Numbered from the stretch's first letter, positions 16,792-27,082 are shown. The stretch: 64,000 nt of DNA from Pseudoduganella aquatica (GCF_009857595.1 NZ_WWCU01000003.1:248001-312000); one strand, 5' to 3'. A program made the numbers and translations. The notes: generated from the letters alone by a model not told the origin.

Positions 16792-16815
16792 AAAAACCGG
16801 CCGAGGCCGGTTTTT
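16792..16815. terminator. bidirectional terminator
   Basis: An A-run, CCGGCC/GGCCGG stem with a tiny loop, and a T-run (16811-16815). It lies between the small-protein pair and the convergent S9 peptidase gene and can serve both strands. Confidence 0.8.
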
Positions 16816-16816
16816 G

Positions 16817-18772
16817 TCATTTCAGGTAGCGGTCGAACCAGCCTATGGTGCGACGGCGGATGTCGCGCTGGTTGTCCGGTTTGCGGATGGCGTGGCCCTC
16901 GCCTTCGTATATCGTCAGCGAGGTCGGCACGCCCATGGCGCGCAGGCCGTGCCAGAATTCCTGCGACTGCACGGCCGGCGTTTCCACGTCGCGCTCGCCC
17001 ACATACATCATGGTCGGGGTCCTGGCCGCCTTGATCGATTCGATCGGCGAGGCGGCGCGGTAGATGGCCGGGTCGTCATAGGCGGTGGCGCCGAAGAACG
17101 GCACCATCCACTGGTCGATGCCGTTCTGGCCGTAGTAGCTGATCCAGTTGGCGATGCCGGCGCCGGCCACGGCCGCCTTGAAGCGCTGGCTGTGCGTGAC
17201 GGTCCACATGGTCATGAAGCCGCCGTAGGAATGGCCCACCATGCCGAGGCGCTCGCCGTCCACCGGCGCAGCCTTGGTCACCGCGTCCACGCCGGACAGG
17301 ATGTCGCGCAGGTCGCCGCCGCCGAAGTCGCGCCGGTTGGCGCGCGTGAATTCCTGGCCCTGGCCGTAGCTGCCGCGCGGATTCGGCAGGAAGACGTAGT
17401 AGCCTTTGGCGGTCAGTTCGCGTATCAGCGGATTGGCCTGCTCGCCGCCCGCCACGTAGCGCGGCGACGCGGCGGCGGCAGGGCCGCCGTGCACCTGCAC
17501 CACCATGGGATACTTCTTGCCCGGCTCGGTCTTCTCCGGTCCCAGCAGCCAGCCCTGCACGCGGAAAGCGTCGCTGCTCCAGCTGATGCTCTGCACCGAT
17601 ACCTGCGGCGTGAAGGCCGCGTTGTCCTGCGTAACGGCTTTCAGCTGCGGCAGGCGGCCTGCAACAATGTGCGGCGCGGTGCGGAAGTCTTCCACCGCCG
17701 CCGCAGCCATCGTGCCGTCCGCGCTGAAGGACATGCGCCCGTCCGCGCCCGAGGTGCTGGCCGGGGCCGACCACAGCACCGCGTGCTTGCCGCCGCTGGT
17801 GCTCAGTTCCAGCGCCGCGTGGTCCGCGCCGATCAGCGCGGTGGCCAGCAGGCGCTTGCCGCGCCAGGCCAGGCCGTTGAAGCTGCCCGCGTAGCCGGGC
17901 GTGATGTTGACCGGCTCGCCGCCCGCCAGCGGCACGGTGTACACGTCGCCGCCGATGGAGCCGAAGTCGCTCATCAAGCCGCCGATGTAGGCCACGGTCT
18001 TGCCGTCTTCCGACACGTGCGGCAGGTTGAGCTGCGTGTTCGGCGCGGCGATCACGCGCTCCTTGCCGGCCGCGTCGATATGCAGCAGCTTGGCCACCCA
18101 CCAGTTGTTGTCGCCGTTGCCCTTGGCGCCGGTGGCCACAAAGCCCTGCCCGTCCGGCGTCCAGTCGTATTCGTAGATGTAGCTGTCGGCGGGCGACAGC
18201 AGCTTCAATGCGCCGCCGGCGGCAGGCACGGTGGCGATGCGCTGCGCGTCTTCCACTTCGCCGATCTCGCCCACTTGCGGCGCACCCGCCTCCACCGCGC
18301 CCACCTGCTTGCGCGCGTTCAGCGTGGCCAGCAGCGCCAGGCGCTGGCCGTCCGGCGACCAGCGCGCGGTGTTGGCCACGCCCTTGATGGTCAGCAGCTG
18401 CCTGGCTTTGCCCTGCTGCGCCACGAACAGCATGGCGGTGCCGGCCTTGCTGTCGGATGCGATGAAGGCCAGGCTGCGTCCGTCCGGCGCCCAGCTTGGA
18501 CGGTCGTAGGAGCAGGTGGCGCAAGGGTCGTACTCGTTCAGCACCTTGCCGCTGGCGGCGTCGCGCACCACCACCGTGGAATGCGGACGCCTGGGCAGGC
18601 CGCCCGGGTCATTGGCTTCCAGCGCCACCACGCGGTCGCCCGCGCCGGACAAGGCCAGCGAGCGGTAGTCGCGCAGGGCCGGTCCCTCGGCGTGGGCCAT
18701 GGCCCCGGACAGCGCGGCCGTGGCCAGAAAGACTGCCTGCGCAGCGACCTTTACCTTTGCTTTCACCTGCAT
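16817..18772 (-). CDS. S9 family prolyl oligopeptidase-type peptidase
   Basis: A 651-residue secreted serine peptidase (signal peptide to about residue 28, AMAHA). Residues 30-400 form a beta-propeller with repeated WAPDG/WSPDG/WTPDG blades (TolB/WD40-like), and 420-651 an alpha/beta hydrolase domain. The probable triad is Ser515 in GHSYGG, Asp595 in GERDVETP and His627 in EGEGHAI. The layout is that of acylaminoacyl- or dipeptidyl-peptidases of family S9, which release N-terminal units from peptides. It starts four bases after the amino-acid permease stop, so peptide cleavage and amino-acid uptake appear to be coexpressed. Confidence 0.92.
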   Translation of the reverse strand: MQVKAKVKVAAQAVFLATAALSGAMAHAEGPALRDYRSLALSGAGDRVVALEANDPGGLPRRPHSTVVVRDAASGKVLNEYDPCATCSYDRPSWAPDGRSLAFIASDSKAGTAMLFVAQQGKARQLLTIKGVANTARWSPDGQRLALLATLNARKQVGAVEAGAPQVGEIGEVEDAQRIATVPAAGGALKLLSPADSYIYEYDWTPDGQGFVATGAKGNGDNNWWVAKLLHIDAAGKERVIAAPNTQLNLPHVSEDGKTVAYIGGLMSDFGSIGGDVYTVPLAGGEPVNITPGYAGSFNGLAWRGKRLLATALIGADHAALELSTSGGKHAVLWSAPASTSGADGRMSFSADGTMAAAAVEDFRTAPHIVAGRLPQLKAVTQDNAAFTPQVSVQSISWSSDAFRVQGWLLGPEKTEPGKKYPMVVQVHGGPAAAASPRYVAGGEQANPLIRELTAKGYYVFLPNPRGSYGQGQEFTRANRRDFGGGDLRDILSGVDAVTKAAPVDGERLGMVGHSYGGFMTMWTVTHSQRFKAAVAGAGIANWISYYGQNGIDQWMVPFFGATAYDDPAIYRAASPIESIKAARTPTMMYVGERDVETPAVQSQEFWHGLRAMGVPTSLTIYEGEGHAIRKPDNQRDIRRRTIGWFDRYLK

Positions 18773-18776
18773 GGGC

Positions 18777-20255
18777 TTATCCTTTTTTGAGACGCGAGTT
18801 GTGGATGCTGTATCCGAAGTAAGTCACCACCGCCACCACCATCCAGACGGTGAAGATCACCTTGGTGGCGTGCGACAGGTTGATCATCAGGTAGGCGCAG
18901 GCGGCGATGCTCAGCGCAGGCACCAGGTAGGCGCCGAACGGCACGCGGAAGCCGCCCTTGGTCGGGATGCCCGCAGCGCGGTCTTTGCGGCGCAGCACCG
19001 GCACGGCCACCGAGACGATAATGAAGGCGGTCAGCGTACCCATGGAGACCATGTCCCACAGGAAGGTGGAGTCCACCAGGCCGGCCACCACGCCCACCAC
19101 CAGGCTCACGATCAGCGTATTGCTGACCGGGGAATGGGTTTTCGCGTTCACGGTCTGGAAGGTCTTCGGCACCAGGCCATCCTTGGAGATGGCGTACAGG
19201 ATGCGGGTCTGGCCGTAGATGGTCACCAGGGTCACGGAGAACACCGAAATCACGGCGCCTGCCGAGAGCACCAGCGCTGGCCAGGCCTTGCCCGTCACGT
19301 CCTGCAGGATCACCGACAGGCCCGCAGCCTGGCCCTCGAATTTGTGCGCGGGCTGCGCGCCCATGGCCGCCATGGCCACCAGCAGATAGAACACGGTAAC
19401 GATCACCAGCGCGGCCAGGATGCCGATGGGGACGTTGCGCTTGGGGTTGCGCACTTCCTCGCCGGCGGTGGCGATGGTGTCGAGGCCGATAAAGGAGAAG
19501 AACACCGTGCCCGCAGCGGCGGCAATGCCGGTGGCGCCCGGCACCCACTCGCCCGGCGTGGCCTTGATGAAGGGGGTGAAGTTGCTGGCGTCGAAGCCGC
19601 TGAAGGCGATGGCCACGAAGAAGATCAGGATGGCCAGCTTGACCATCACCATGATGGCGTTGGTGGTGGCCGATTCCTTGGTGCCGCGCACCAGCAGCAC
19701 GCAGCACATGGCCACCAGCACCATGGGCGGCAGGTTGAAGTGGCCGGCGTTCCATGCCCAGCCCGTGGGCGTGGCCAGTATCATCGGCGTGCGCAGGGTC
19801 TCGGGGATCTGCCAGCCGATGGCGTTGACGAGGAAGTTGTTCAGATAGTCCGACCACCCTATCGCCGTGGCGCTGGCGGCAAGCCCATATTCCAGCAGCA
19901 GGCAGAAGGCGACGATAAAGGCCAGGAACTCGCCCACCGTGCTGTAGGCGAAGGAATAGGCGGAGCCGGAAGCGGGAATGCGGAAGGACAGTTCGGCGTA
20001 GCACAGCGCCGTCAGGCCCGCGGTAAGCGCCGCCAGCAGAAAGGACAGCACCACCGAAGGACCGGCCTTGGGCACCGCTTCCACCATGGTGAAGAAAATG
20101 CCGGTGCCGATGGTGGCGCCCACACCTATCATGGTCAGCGAGAACAAGCCCATGGACCGGCTCAGGCCTCCGGGAAGCGAGTCGCCCTGTTCGGCATGCA
20201 GACCTACCGGTTTGGTACGGGTCAGTTTCTGGACCAGCGTTTGATTCACAGGCAT
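18777..20255 (-). CDS. APC family amino acid permease
   Basis: A 492-residue inner-membrane transporter with about 12 helices. The conserved start of helix 1 is present (GLFSLTMIGVGATIGTGIFF, about 33-52), as is the family motif FFSFIGLDTIATAGEEVRNPKRNVPIGI near 240-270. The sequence style is that of the cationic amino-acid transporter branch (YfnA/CAT), which imports basic or small amino acids. The ATG at 20255 has AAGGA almost touching it. The downstream S9 peptidase follows at four bases and is likely cotranscribed. Confidence 0.9.
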   Translation of the reverse strand: MPVNQTLVQKLTRTKPVGLHAEQGDSLPGGLSRSMGLFSLTMIGVGATIGTGIFFTMVEAVPKAGPSVVLSFLLAALTAGLTALCYAELSFRIPASGSAYSFAYSTVGEFLAFIVAFCLLLEYGLAASATAIGWSDYLNNFLVNAIGWQIPETLRTPMILATPTGWAWNAGHFNLPPMVLVAMCCVLLVRGTKESATTNAIMVMVKLAILIFFVAIAFSGFDASNFTPFIKATPGEWVPGATGIAAAAGTVFFSFIGLDTIATAGEEVRNPKRNVPIGILAALVIVTVFYLLVAMAAMGAQPAHKFEGQAAGLSVILQDVTGKAWPALVLSAGAVISVFSVTLVTIYGQTRILYAISKDGLVPKTFQTVNAKTHSPVSNTLIVSLVVGVVAGLVDSTFLWDMVSMGTLTAFIIVSVAVPVLRRKDRAAGIPTKGGFRVPFGAYLVPALSIAACAYLMINLSHATKVIFTVWMVVAVVTYFGYSIHNSRLKKG

Positions 20256-20381
20256 TCCTTGGTGATGGGTACGGTAAAAAACAAGCGATTATAGGGCTTT
20301 ACGCGGCGCGCGCCACGATGAATTTTGTACAAGAATGGCAACAATGTTGTTGGGCTGGGACGCTTTCGGCCCACGCCGCCG

Positions 20382-21494
<1,113 letters not shown>

Positions 21495-21644
21495 GGCGGC
21501 CTCCAGGGAGAGCAAAAGCAGCCAGTGTAACGCCAGTTCAAGGCCGTGGTTACAGTTGCTTACTTTTGATACAGGGCCATGTATAGCTTGGGGCGTGCCG
21601 GATAGCTAATCTTGAGTCTCAGCAAAAAATAAAGGGAGATCATC

Positions 21645-21935
21645 ATGGCGATCATCAAAAAAATTCCAACCGTCAGCAGCAGCTACTCGGCGCTGGGCGT
21701 CATTGCGGCGATCTCCGTCATCGCCCTGTGCATGGCCGGCACCGCCGCCATTGCCGGCTGGCTGCCGGGCCAGCACCGCGCGGCCGACGGCGGCGATGAT
21801 CTGCCACAGGTTTCCTCCGCCCCGCAGGCGACTCCGATTGCGGCTCCGGTTGCAGCACCCGCTGCTGCCCCGGCGCCCGACCGCTCCATGCAGCCGCGCG
21901 CACGCCGCGCCGCGCACGTGACTTCCACAACCTAA
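21645..21935 (+). CDS. small membrane-anchored protein, zipper-less relative of the 1995 gene
   Basis: A 96-residue protein with one hydrophobic segment (about 17-41, ALGVIAAISVIALCMAGTAAIAGWLPGQ) and an Ala/Pro-rich, finally basic tail (APDRSMQPRARRAAH). The anchor closely resembles that of the glycine-zipper protein at 1995-2552 (same position, same ending AxAGxLPG), but the reading stops where the zipper domain would follow. It could be a real short protein or a truncated paralogue. AAAGGGAG precedes the ATG, and a strong terminator follows at 21985, which favours an active gene. Confidence 0.7.
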   Translation: MAIIKKIPTVSSSYSALGVIAAISVIALCMAGTAAIAGWLPGQHRAADGGDDLPQVSSAPQATPIAAPVAAPAAAPAPDRSMQPRARRAAHVTSTT

Positions 21936-21984
21936 GTCACAAAAACAACAGCAGCCACGGTGCGCCCGCGCGGCGCCGCCGCCC

Positions 21985-22022
21985 AAAAAGGGGACCTTCC
22001 ATAGGGAAGCGTCCCCTTTTTT
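21985..22022 (+). terminator. Rho-independent terminator after the small membrane protein
   Basis: AAAAAGGGGAC (21985-21995) pairs with GTCCCCTTTTT (22011-22021); CTTCC/GGAAG inside extends the stem. T-run to 22022. It separates this gene from the catabolic operon's promoter region. Confidence 0.85.
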
Positions 22023-22056
22023 ACGTCCGGCCGCGACCGCCTCATTTTCACACATT

Positions 22057-22074
22057 GTTTTACCTATGAAACGC
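22057..22074. promoter_or_regulatory. candidate IclR operator upstream of the catabolic operon
   Basis: GTTTTACCTATGAAACGC, an imperfect dyad (GTTT..AAAC), 119 bases before the first gene. The same 18 bases recur with two differences at 36152-36169 before the porin. The rest of the 21936-22192 gap holds a terminator and a second AAACGCTG(G)ATTT-like half-site near 22093; I could not fix the promoter. Confidence 0.5.
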
Positions 22075-22192
22075 TGATTTTTATTTGAGACAAAACGCTG
22101 GATTTGTGAAAAATGTCTGCTATATTTCAATCACATTACAACCCACATACGAAGCACTGTTTTATATGTGGAACACATGAATTGTGAGAGAA

Positions 22193-22984
22193 ATGATGAT
22201 CGAAATCGAATTCCGCAACGTCGGCAAGAGTTTCATCGACCGGCAAACCTCACAGCCGCGTTCCGCGGTTACCAACGTCAACATTTCTATCCGCAGCGGG
22301 GAAGTCGTCTCCATCATCGGCCCGTCCGGCTGCGGCAAAAGCACACTGCTGAACATGGGCGCCGGCCTGTACCTGCCCACGGTGGGCGAGGTCTACGTGA
22401 GCGGCGAGCTGGTGACCAAGCCGGTGAAGAAGGTGGCCTTCATGCTGCAGAAGGATTTGCTGATGCCCTGGCGTACCATCCGCGCCAACGTGGCGCTGGG
22501 CCTGGAGATCGACGGCGTGTCCGCCAAGGAGCGCGACCAGGTGGCCAATGCGCTGCTGGCCAAGTGCCACTTGAAAGGCTTTGAAGGCCACTATCCCTAC
22601 CAGCTGTCCGGGGGCATGCGCCAGCGCGCCGCGCTGGCCCGCACCCTGGCGGTGGACCCGCACGTGCTGCTGCTGGACGAGCCCTTCTCCGCGCTGGACG
22701 CGCAAACCAAGATGATCCTCCAGCAGGACCTGGCGCAGATGCTGTACGAGAAGCAGCGCACCGCGCTGTTCATCACCCACGACCTGATCGAAGCGATTGC
22801 CCTGTCGGACCGCCTGCTGGTGATGAGCGAACGCCCCGGCACCGTGATCGAGGAAATCATCGTCGATCTGCCGCACCGCAACGATCCGCTGGCGCGCCGC
22901 AAGCTGCCCGAAATCGGCCCCCTGGCGGGACGCCTGATGGAGCTACTGAAAGTGGGCAAGGACCAGGAAGCCGAACTGCACTAA
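22193..22984 (+). CDS. ABC transporter ATPase, NitT/TauT type
   Basis: A 263-residue ATP-binding subunit of an importer of the nitrate/sulfonate/aromatic-acid (NitT/TauT) class. Walker A GPSGCGKST is at residues 43-51, followed by a Q-loop in FMLQKDLLMPW, the signature LSGGMRQR, Walker B LLLDEPFSALD and the switch His in FITHDLIEA. The start is taken at ATG 22193 with GAGAG upstream; the GTG at 22184 is less likely. It is the first gene of the long plus-strand operon, with the binding protein and permease following, so it powers uptake of the pathway's substrate. Confidence 0.9.
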   Translation: MMIEIEFRNVGKSFIDRQTSQPRSAVTNVNISIRSGEVVSIIGPSGCGKSTLLNMGAGLYLPTVGEVYVSGELVTKPVKKVAFMLQKDLLMPWRTIRANVALGLEIDGVSAKERDQVANALLAKCHLKGFEGHYPYQLSGGMRQRAALARTLAVDPHVLLLDEPFSALDAQTKMILQQDLAQMLYEKQRTALFITHDLIEAIALSDRLLVMSERPGTVIEEIIVDLPHRNDPLARRKLPEIGPLAGRLMELLKVGKDQEAELH

Positions 22985-23008
22985 CTTTTCACGAAATCAG
23001 GAGCGTAT

Positions 23009-23992
23009 ATGAGCATGCATAAAATCCTCGCCTCGGCCGCCTGCGCCGTAGCCATGGCCTTCGCCGCCGCACCAGCCATGGCGGCGCCTGAAGAAGTCAC
23101 CTACCTGCTGCCGGCGCCGCCGAACACGCCGGCCTTCGCGCCGTGGATGATCGCGCAGCAGAAGGGCTACTACGCGGAAGAAAACCTGAAGGTGACCTTC
23201 GTGGCGGCCAAGGGCGGCGTGGACGTGGCCAAGCAGATCGGCGCGGGCAACGCGGTGATCGGCGGCGCCATCGGCGACACCCCCATCATCGTGCGCGCCA
23301 ACGGCGTGCCGGTGAAAGCCATCGCGGTGCTGGGCGCGGGCTCGCTGACCATGGTGGGCGTGCACCAGGGCGGAGGCATCAAGTCGCTGGCCGACCTGAA
23401 AGGCAAGACCATCACCGTCATGTCCTACACCGACACCACCTACTACGCGCTGCTGGGCAATATGAAGCACGTGGACCTGGGCAAGAGCGACGCCGCCATC
23501 CAGGCCGCCGGCCCGTCCGGCGTGTGGCAGGTGTTCGCGGCCGGCAAAGCGCAGGCCCTGGCCGGCGTGCCGGACTGGATCGTCAGCGCCACCGACGCCG
23601 GCGCCAAGGTGGACATTATCGAAACCAACGGCTTCAAGTCCATGGCCCAGGCCATCCTCGCTTCCGACGACACCATCAAGAACAAGCCGGAGCTGCTCAA
23701 GCGCCTGGTGCGCGCCACGCTGCGCGGCATGGAAGACATCATGAAAGATCCGAAAGCCGCCACCGCCGCCTACGTGGAAGCCATCCCCTCCTACAAGGGC
23801 AAGGAAGCCAGCATCGAGCAGATCTTCAATATGTACCGCAAATACGTGTACGCAAACCAGAAGCCGCTGGGCCAGATCGACGCGGCGCGCATGGACACGG
23901 TGCAGAAGTTCTACGTCAGCGAAGGCATCGTCTCCAAGGCGGCCGCCGTCAACGACCTGTTCACCAACCAGTTCATCGGGACGGCGCGCTAA
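23009..23992 (+). CDS. ABC transporter periplasmic substrate-binding protein
   Basis: A 327-residue binding protein of the NMT1/THI5-like (SsuA/TauA) fold with a signal peptide cut after about residue 25 (APAMA). Family traits are the PPNTPAFAPWMIAQQKGYYAEENLKV opening, GGVDVAKQIGAGNAVIGGAIGDTPIIVRANGVPVKAI, and SLADLKGKTITV with the following TDTTYYALLG. Relatives bind sulfonates, nitrate, pyrimidines or aromatic acids, so the ligand cannot be read from sequence alone. CAGGAG precedes the ATG. It lies 24 bases after the ATPase and one base boundary from the permease. Confidence 0.9.
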   Translation: MSMHKILASAACAVAMAFAAAPAMAAPEEVTYLLPAPPNTPAFAPWMIAQQKGYYAEENLKVTFVAAKGGVDVAKQIGAGNAVIGGAIGDTPIIVRANGVPVKAIAVLGAGSLTMVGVHQGGGIKSLADLKGKTITVMSYTDTTYYALLGNMKHVDLGKSDAAIQAAGPSGVWQVFAAGKAQALAGVPDWIVSATDAGAKVDIIETNGFKSMAQAILASDDTIKNKPELLKRLVRATLRGMEDIMKDPKAATAAYVEAIPSYKGKEASIEQIFNMYRKYVYANQKPLGQIDAARMDTVQKFYVSEGIVSKAAAVNDLFTNQFIGTAR

Positions 23993-24829
23993 ATGGACAC
24001 CGCAACCTCTATCACCCCTGCCATGAGCACGCCCGCCAAAGCCGCCCCGCTGCTGAGCGAGAAAACGCGCACCGTGCTGGGCAGCCTGCTGGTGCTGGCC
24101 ATCTTCCTGGCGGCCTGGGAATGGGGTCCCGGCGCGCTGGGCATGCCTGAGTTCATCCTGCCGCGCTTCTCGCGCGTGCTGCAGGAATCGCTCTTCATGT
24201 GGAAGAACAGCGACCTGCTGGGCCACTTCGGCATCACCGCCATGGAAGTGGTGATCGGCTTCGCACTCGGCTCCCTGCTCGGCCTCGCGGTCGGCGTGGC
24301 GCTGGGCCTTTCGCCGCGCGCCGAGGCCATGCTATCGCCCTACATCCTGGCGCTGCAGATCGCGCCCAAGGTCGCCTTCGCGCCGCTGTTCGTCATGTGG
24401 CTGGGCTACACCATCTACCCCAAGATCATCGTCGCGGTGCTGATCGTGTTCTTCCCGGTGATGATCAACGTGCTGTCGGCCATCCGCACGGTGGACCCGG
24501 ACATGGTGAACCTGGTGCGCACGCTGAACGCCTCGCGCTGGCAGATCTTCTGCCTGGTGGAGTTCCGCTCCGCCATGCCGGCCCTGTTCTCCGGGCTGCG
24601 CATCGCCTCCACGCTGGCCGTCATCGGCGTGACCGTGGGCGAACTGGTGGGCGGCAACCAGGGCCTGGGCTTCCTGCTGGTGGACGGCGAAGGCCAGGGC
24701 AACACGGCCGCCGTCTTCGTCGCCATCTGCGCGCTGACCTTGACCGGCATCGTCACCTACGGCGCAGTGGTATGGGCTGAGCGGCGCGTGCTGCACTACC
24801 TGCCTAAAGCCGCCACCAGCACCAAGTAA
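23993..24829 (+). CDS. ABC transporter permease, NitT/TauT type
   Basis: A 278-residue inner-membrane permease with about six helices. The BPD_transp_1 coupling loop is clear (TLNASRWQIFCLVEFRSAMPALFSGLRIASTLAVIGVTVGELVGGNQGLGFLL, about 176-228), as is the P..AFAPLFVMWLGYTIYPKI stretch typical of SsuC/TauC proteins. It starts directly after the binding-protein stop and ends 11 bases before the first SDR gene, so importer and enzymes share an mRNA. Confidence 0.9.
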   Translation: MDTATSITPAMSTPAKAAPLLSEKTRTVLGSLLVLAIFLAAWEWGPGALGMPEFILPRFSRVLQESLFMWKNSDLLGHFGITAMEVVIGFALGSLLGLAVGVALGLSPRAEAMLSPYILALQIAPKVAFAPLFVMWLGYTIYPKIIVAVLIVFFPVMINVLSAIRTVDPDMVNLVRTLNASRWQIFCLVEFRSAMPALFSGLRIASTLAVIGVTVGELVGGNQGLGFLLVDGEGQGNTAAVFVAICALTLTGIVTYGAVVWAERRVLHYLPKAATSTK

Positions 24830-24840
24830 AGGAGCCACAG

Positions 24841-25602
24841 ATGACTACGACCCAACTCCTGGCCGGCCGCAAGGTGCTCGTCACCGGCGCGGCGCGCGGC
24901 CTGGGCCTGGCCTTCGCCACCGCCATCGCCGAAGCCGGCGCCAGCGTGGCCCTGGCCGACATCCTGCACGACACGCTGGCCGCCTCGGTGGCGGCGCTGC
25001 GCGAACGCGGCCTGCAGGTACATGGCCTGCCGCTCGACATGGCCGATCCGGCATCGATCGAGGCCTGCGCCGCAGCGGCCGTGGCCCAGCTGGGCGGGCT
25101 CGATGGCCTGGTCAACAACGCCGCCATCACCAACTCCGGCGGCAAGTCGTCCGAGCAGATCGACATCGCCATGTGGGACAAGGTGATGGAGGTGAACGTC
25201 CGCGGCACTTGGCTGATGACCAACGCCTGCCTGCCCGCGCTGCGCGCCTCCGGCAGCGGCGCCATCGTCAACCTGGCCTCGGACACGCCGCTGTGGGGCG
25301 CGCCCAAGCTGATGGCCTACGTGGCCAGCAAGGGCGCCATCATCGGCATGACACGCTCGCTGGCGCGCGAGGAAGGCGCCCACAACATCACCGTCAACGC
25401 GGTGGCGCCGGGGCTGACGAAAGTCGAAGCCACCGAATATGTACCGGCCCAGCGCTACCAGACCTACCAGGACGGCCGCGCCCTGCAGCGCCTGCAGTTG
25501 CCGGAAGACGTGACCGGCGCGGTGCTGTTCGCGCTGTCCGGCCTGTCCCGCTTCGTCACAGGCCAAGTCCTTGCCGTCAATGGCGGCTTCGTAATGAACT
25601 AA
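24841..25602 (+). CDS. SDR family oxidoreductase
   Basis: A 253-residue classical short-chain dehydrogenase with all catalytic parts: nucleotide motif TGAARGLG (15-22), NNAA (92-95), Asn119, Ser147, Tyr160 and Lys164 (YVASK). Asp40 at the end of the second strand favours NAD(H). In this setting it may oxidise a cis-dihydrodiol made by the Rieske oxygenase, or another alcohol of the pathway; that is inference. AAAGGAG precedes the ATG. The cupin gene follows by 15 bases. Confidence 0.9.
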   Translation: MTTTQLLAGRKVLVTGAARGLGLAFATAIAEAGASVALADILHDTLAASVAALRERGLQVHGLPLDMADPASIEACAAAAVAQLGGLDGLVNNAAITNSGGKSSEQIDIAMWDKVMEVNVRGTWLMTNACLPALRASGSGAIVNLASDTPLWGAPKLMAYVASKGAIIGMTRSLAREEGAHNITVNAVAPGLTKVEATEYVPAQRYQTYQDGRALQRLQLPEDVTGAVLFALSGLSRFVTGQVLAVNGGFVMN

Positions 25603-25617
25603 ATCAGGAGCATATCA

Positions 25618-26157
25618 ATGAGCGACGTATCCGAACAAAAGCAGATCCAGCGCAGCTGGGACCAGCCGCAAGGCGCCTCCTTCGAGGAGTGGATGAACAC
25701 CCGCGTGGCGCGCTTCTCCACCCGCAAGTACGACTGGAACGCGCTGAAGTTCCAGGCCGACTACGATCCGAAGTACCGCCGCGCGCAGATGCGCTACATC
25801 GGCACCGGCGGCACCGGCGTGGCCAATGACAGCAGCGTGATCCCGTCCGAGCACTTCACCTTCTCCACCATGATCATCCCGGCCGGCCACGAAGGCCCGC
25901 CGCACCTGCACGTGGACGTGGAAGAAGTGTTCTTCGTCCTGCGCGGCAAGCTGAAACTGGTGCTGGAAAAGGACGGCGAGCGTTTCGAGACCATCCTGAC
26001 CGACCGCGACGTGGTGTCGATTCCGCCCGGCGTGTACCGCGAAGAGATCAACATCGGCGAGGAAGACGCGCTGATGTGCGTGATGCTGGGCGCGCAGAAG
26101 CCCGTCACGCCAACCTATCCGCCAGAGCACCCGCTGGCCAGCATCAAGCGAGGCTGA
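25618..26157 (+). CDS. cupin domain protein with incomplete metal site
   Basis: A 179-residue single-domain cupin. Cupin motif 1 is present with His96, His98 and Glu102 (GPPHLHVDVEE, then RGKLKLVLE). Motif 2 (SIPPGVYREEIN) has Arg141 where the fourth ligand, His, is expected, so metal binding may use three residues or not occur. Cupins of aromatic pathways act as ring-cleavage dioxygenases, isomerases or regulators; the altered site argues against a standard gentisate-type enzyme. Translation is coupled to the hydrolase, whose ATG begins one base after this stop. Confidence 0.82.
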   Translation: MSDVSEQKQIQRSWDQPQGASFEEWMNTRVARFSTRKYDWNALKFQADYDPKYRRAQMRYIGTGGTGVANDSSVIPSEHFTFSTMIIPAGHEGPPHLHVDVEEVFFVLRGKLKLVLEKDGERFETILTDRDVVSIPPGVYREEINIGEEDALMCVMLGAQKPVTPTYPPEHPLASIKRG

Positions 26158-26158
26158 G

Positions 26159-27082
26159 ATGAACTTTGCCGGCATCAGCGCCAAGGCACCGGAAGCGGAC
26201 GGCTTGCAGTACGCCCTGTCCCTGCTGGAGCGCCATTTCGCGGAGCAGACCGTGGCCGTCGAAGGCGGCGCCGTGAGCTACCGCGAGATCGCTCCGGCGC
26301 CGGGCGTGCCGCCTGCGCCAGCCACGCAGTCTGCCATTGTGCTCTTGCACGGCATAGGCTCGGGCGCCGCCTCCTGGCTGCCTTGCGCGCTGGAGCTGGC
26401 AGCCGCCGCGCCGGGCGCGCGCATCATCGCCTGGAACGCACCCGGCTACGGCGCTTCCACGCCGCTGCCCGCCGCACGTCCCGGCGCGGACGCCTACGCA
26501 GCCCGCCTGCGCCAGATGCTGCAGGCCCTGGGCGTGCTGGGCGCGCACGACAGCGGCCGCATCACGCTGGTGGGCCATTCGCTGGGCGCCATGATGGCGT
26601 CCGCCTACGCGGCGGCCCATCCGGCCACGCTGGACAAGCTGGTGCTGCTCAGCCCAGCGCGCGGCTACGGCCAGGCGGCGCGGCTGGAGCAAGGTGCGCA
26701 AGTGGCCCGCGAACGCCTGTCCACCGTGGGCGAGCTGGGCGTGCATGGCATGGCCACGCAGCGCTCGGCCCGCCTCCTGTCCGGCAACGCCACCACCGCG
26801 CAGCGCGACTGGGTGCGCTGGAATATGGCGCAGCTGAACCTGGCCGGCTACACGCAGGCGGTGCATCTGCTGTGCGGCGACGCCATCGAGAACTACGCGC
26901 TGTCCGGCGCCGTGTGCGCAGTGGCCTCGGTCCACTGCGGCAGCGCCGACAACGTCACCACGCCGGACGACTGCCGCCTGGTGGCGGAGCGCCACGGCCT
27001 GCCCTTCGCACTGATAGACCAGGCCGGCCACGCCTGCTACGTGGAGCAGCCATCCGCTGCCATGGCCGCCATCCTGAACTGA
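26159..27082 (+). CDS. alpha/beta hydrolase
   Basis: A 307-residue cytoplasmic alpha/beta hydrolase: oxyanion HGIGSG at 64-69, nucleophile Ser141 in GHSLGAMM, an acid in the GSADNVTTPDD block (about 260-270) and the final His in QAGHACYVEQP. The layout fits C-C bond hydrolases acting after extradiol ring cleavage (the BphD/MhpC type) as well as simple esterases or enol-lactonases. Because an extradiol-type dioxygenase is encoded in the same operon, hydrolysis of a ring-cleavage product is a reasonable inference. The next gene, an IclR regulator, follows 25 bases later. Confidence 0.85.
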   Translation: MNFAGISAKAPEADGLQYALSLLERHFAEQTVAVEGGAVSYREIAPAPGVPPAPATQSAIVLLHGIGSGAASWLPCALELAAAAPGARIIAWNAPGYGASTPLPAARPGADAYAARLRQMLQALGVLGAHDSGRITLVGHSLGAMMASAYAAAHPATLDKLVLLSPARGYGQAARLEQGAQVARERLSTVGELGVHGMATQRSARLLSGNATTAQRDWVRWNMAQLNLAGYTQAVHLLCGDAIENYALSGAVCAVASVHCGSADNVTTPDDCRLVAERHGLPFALIDQAGHACYVEQPSAAMAAILN

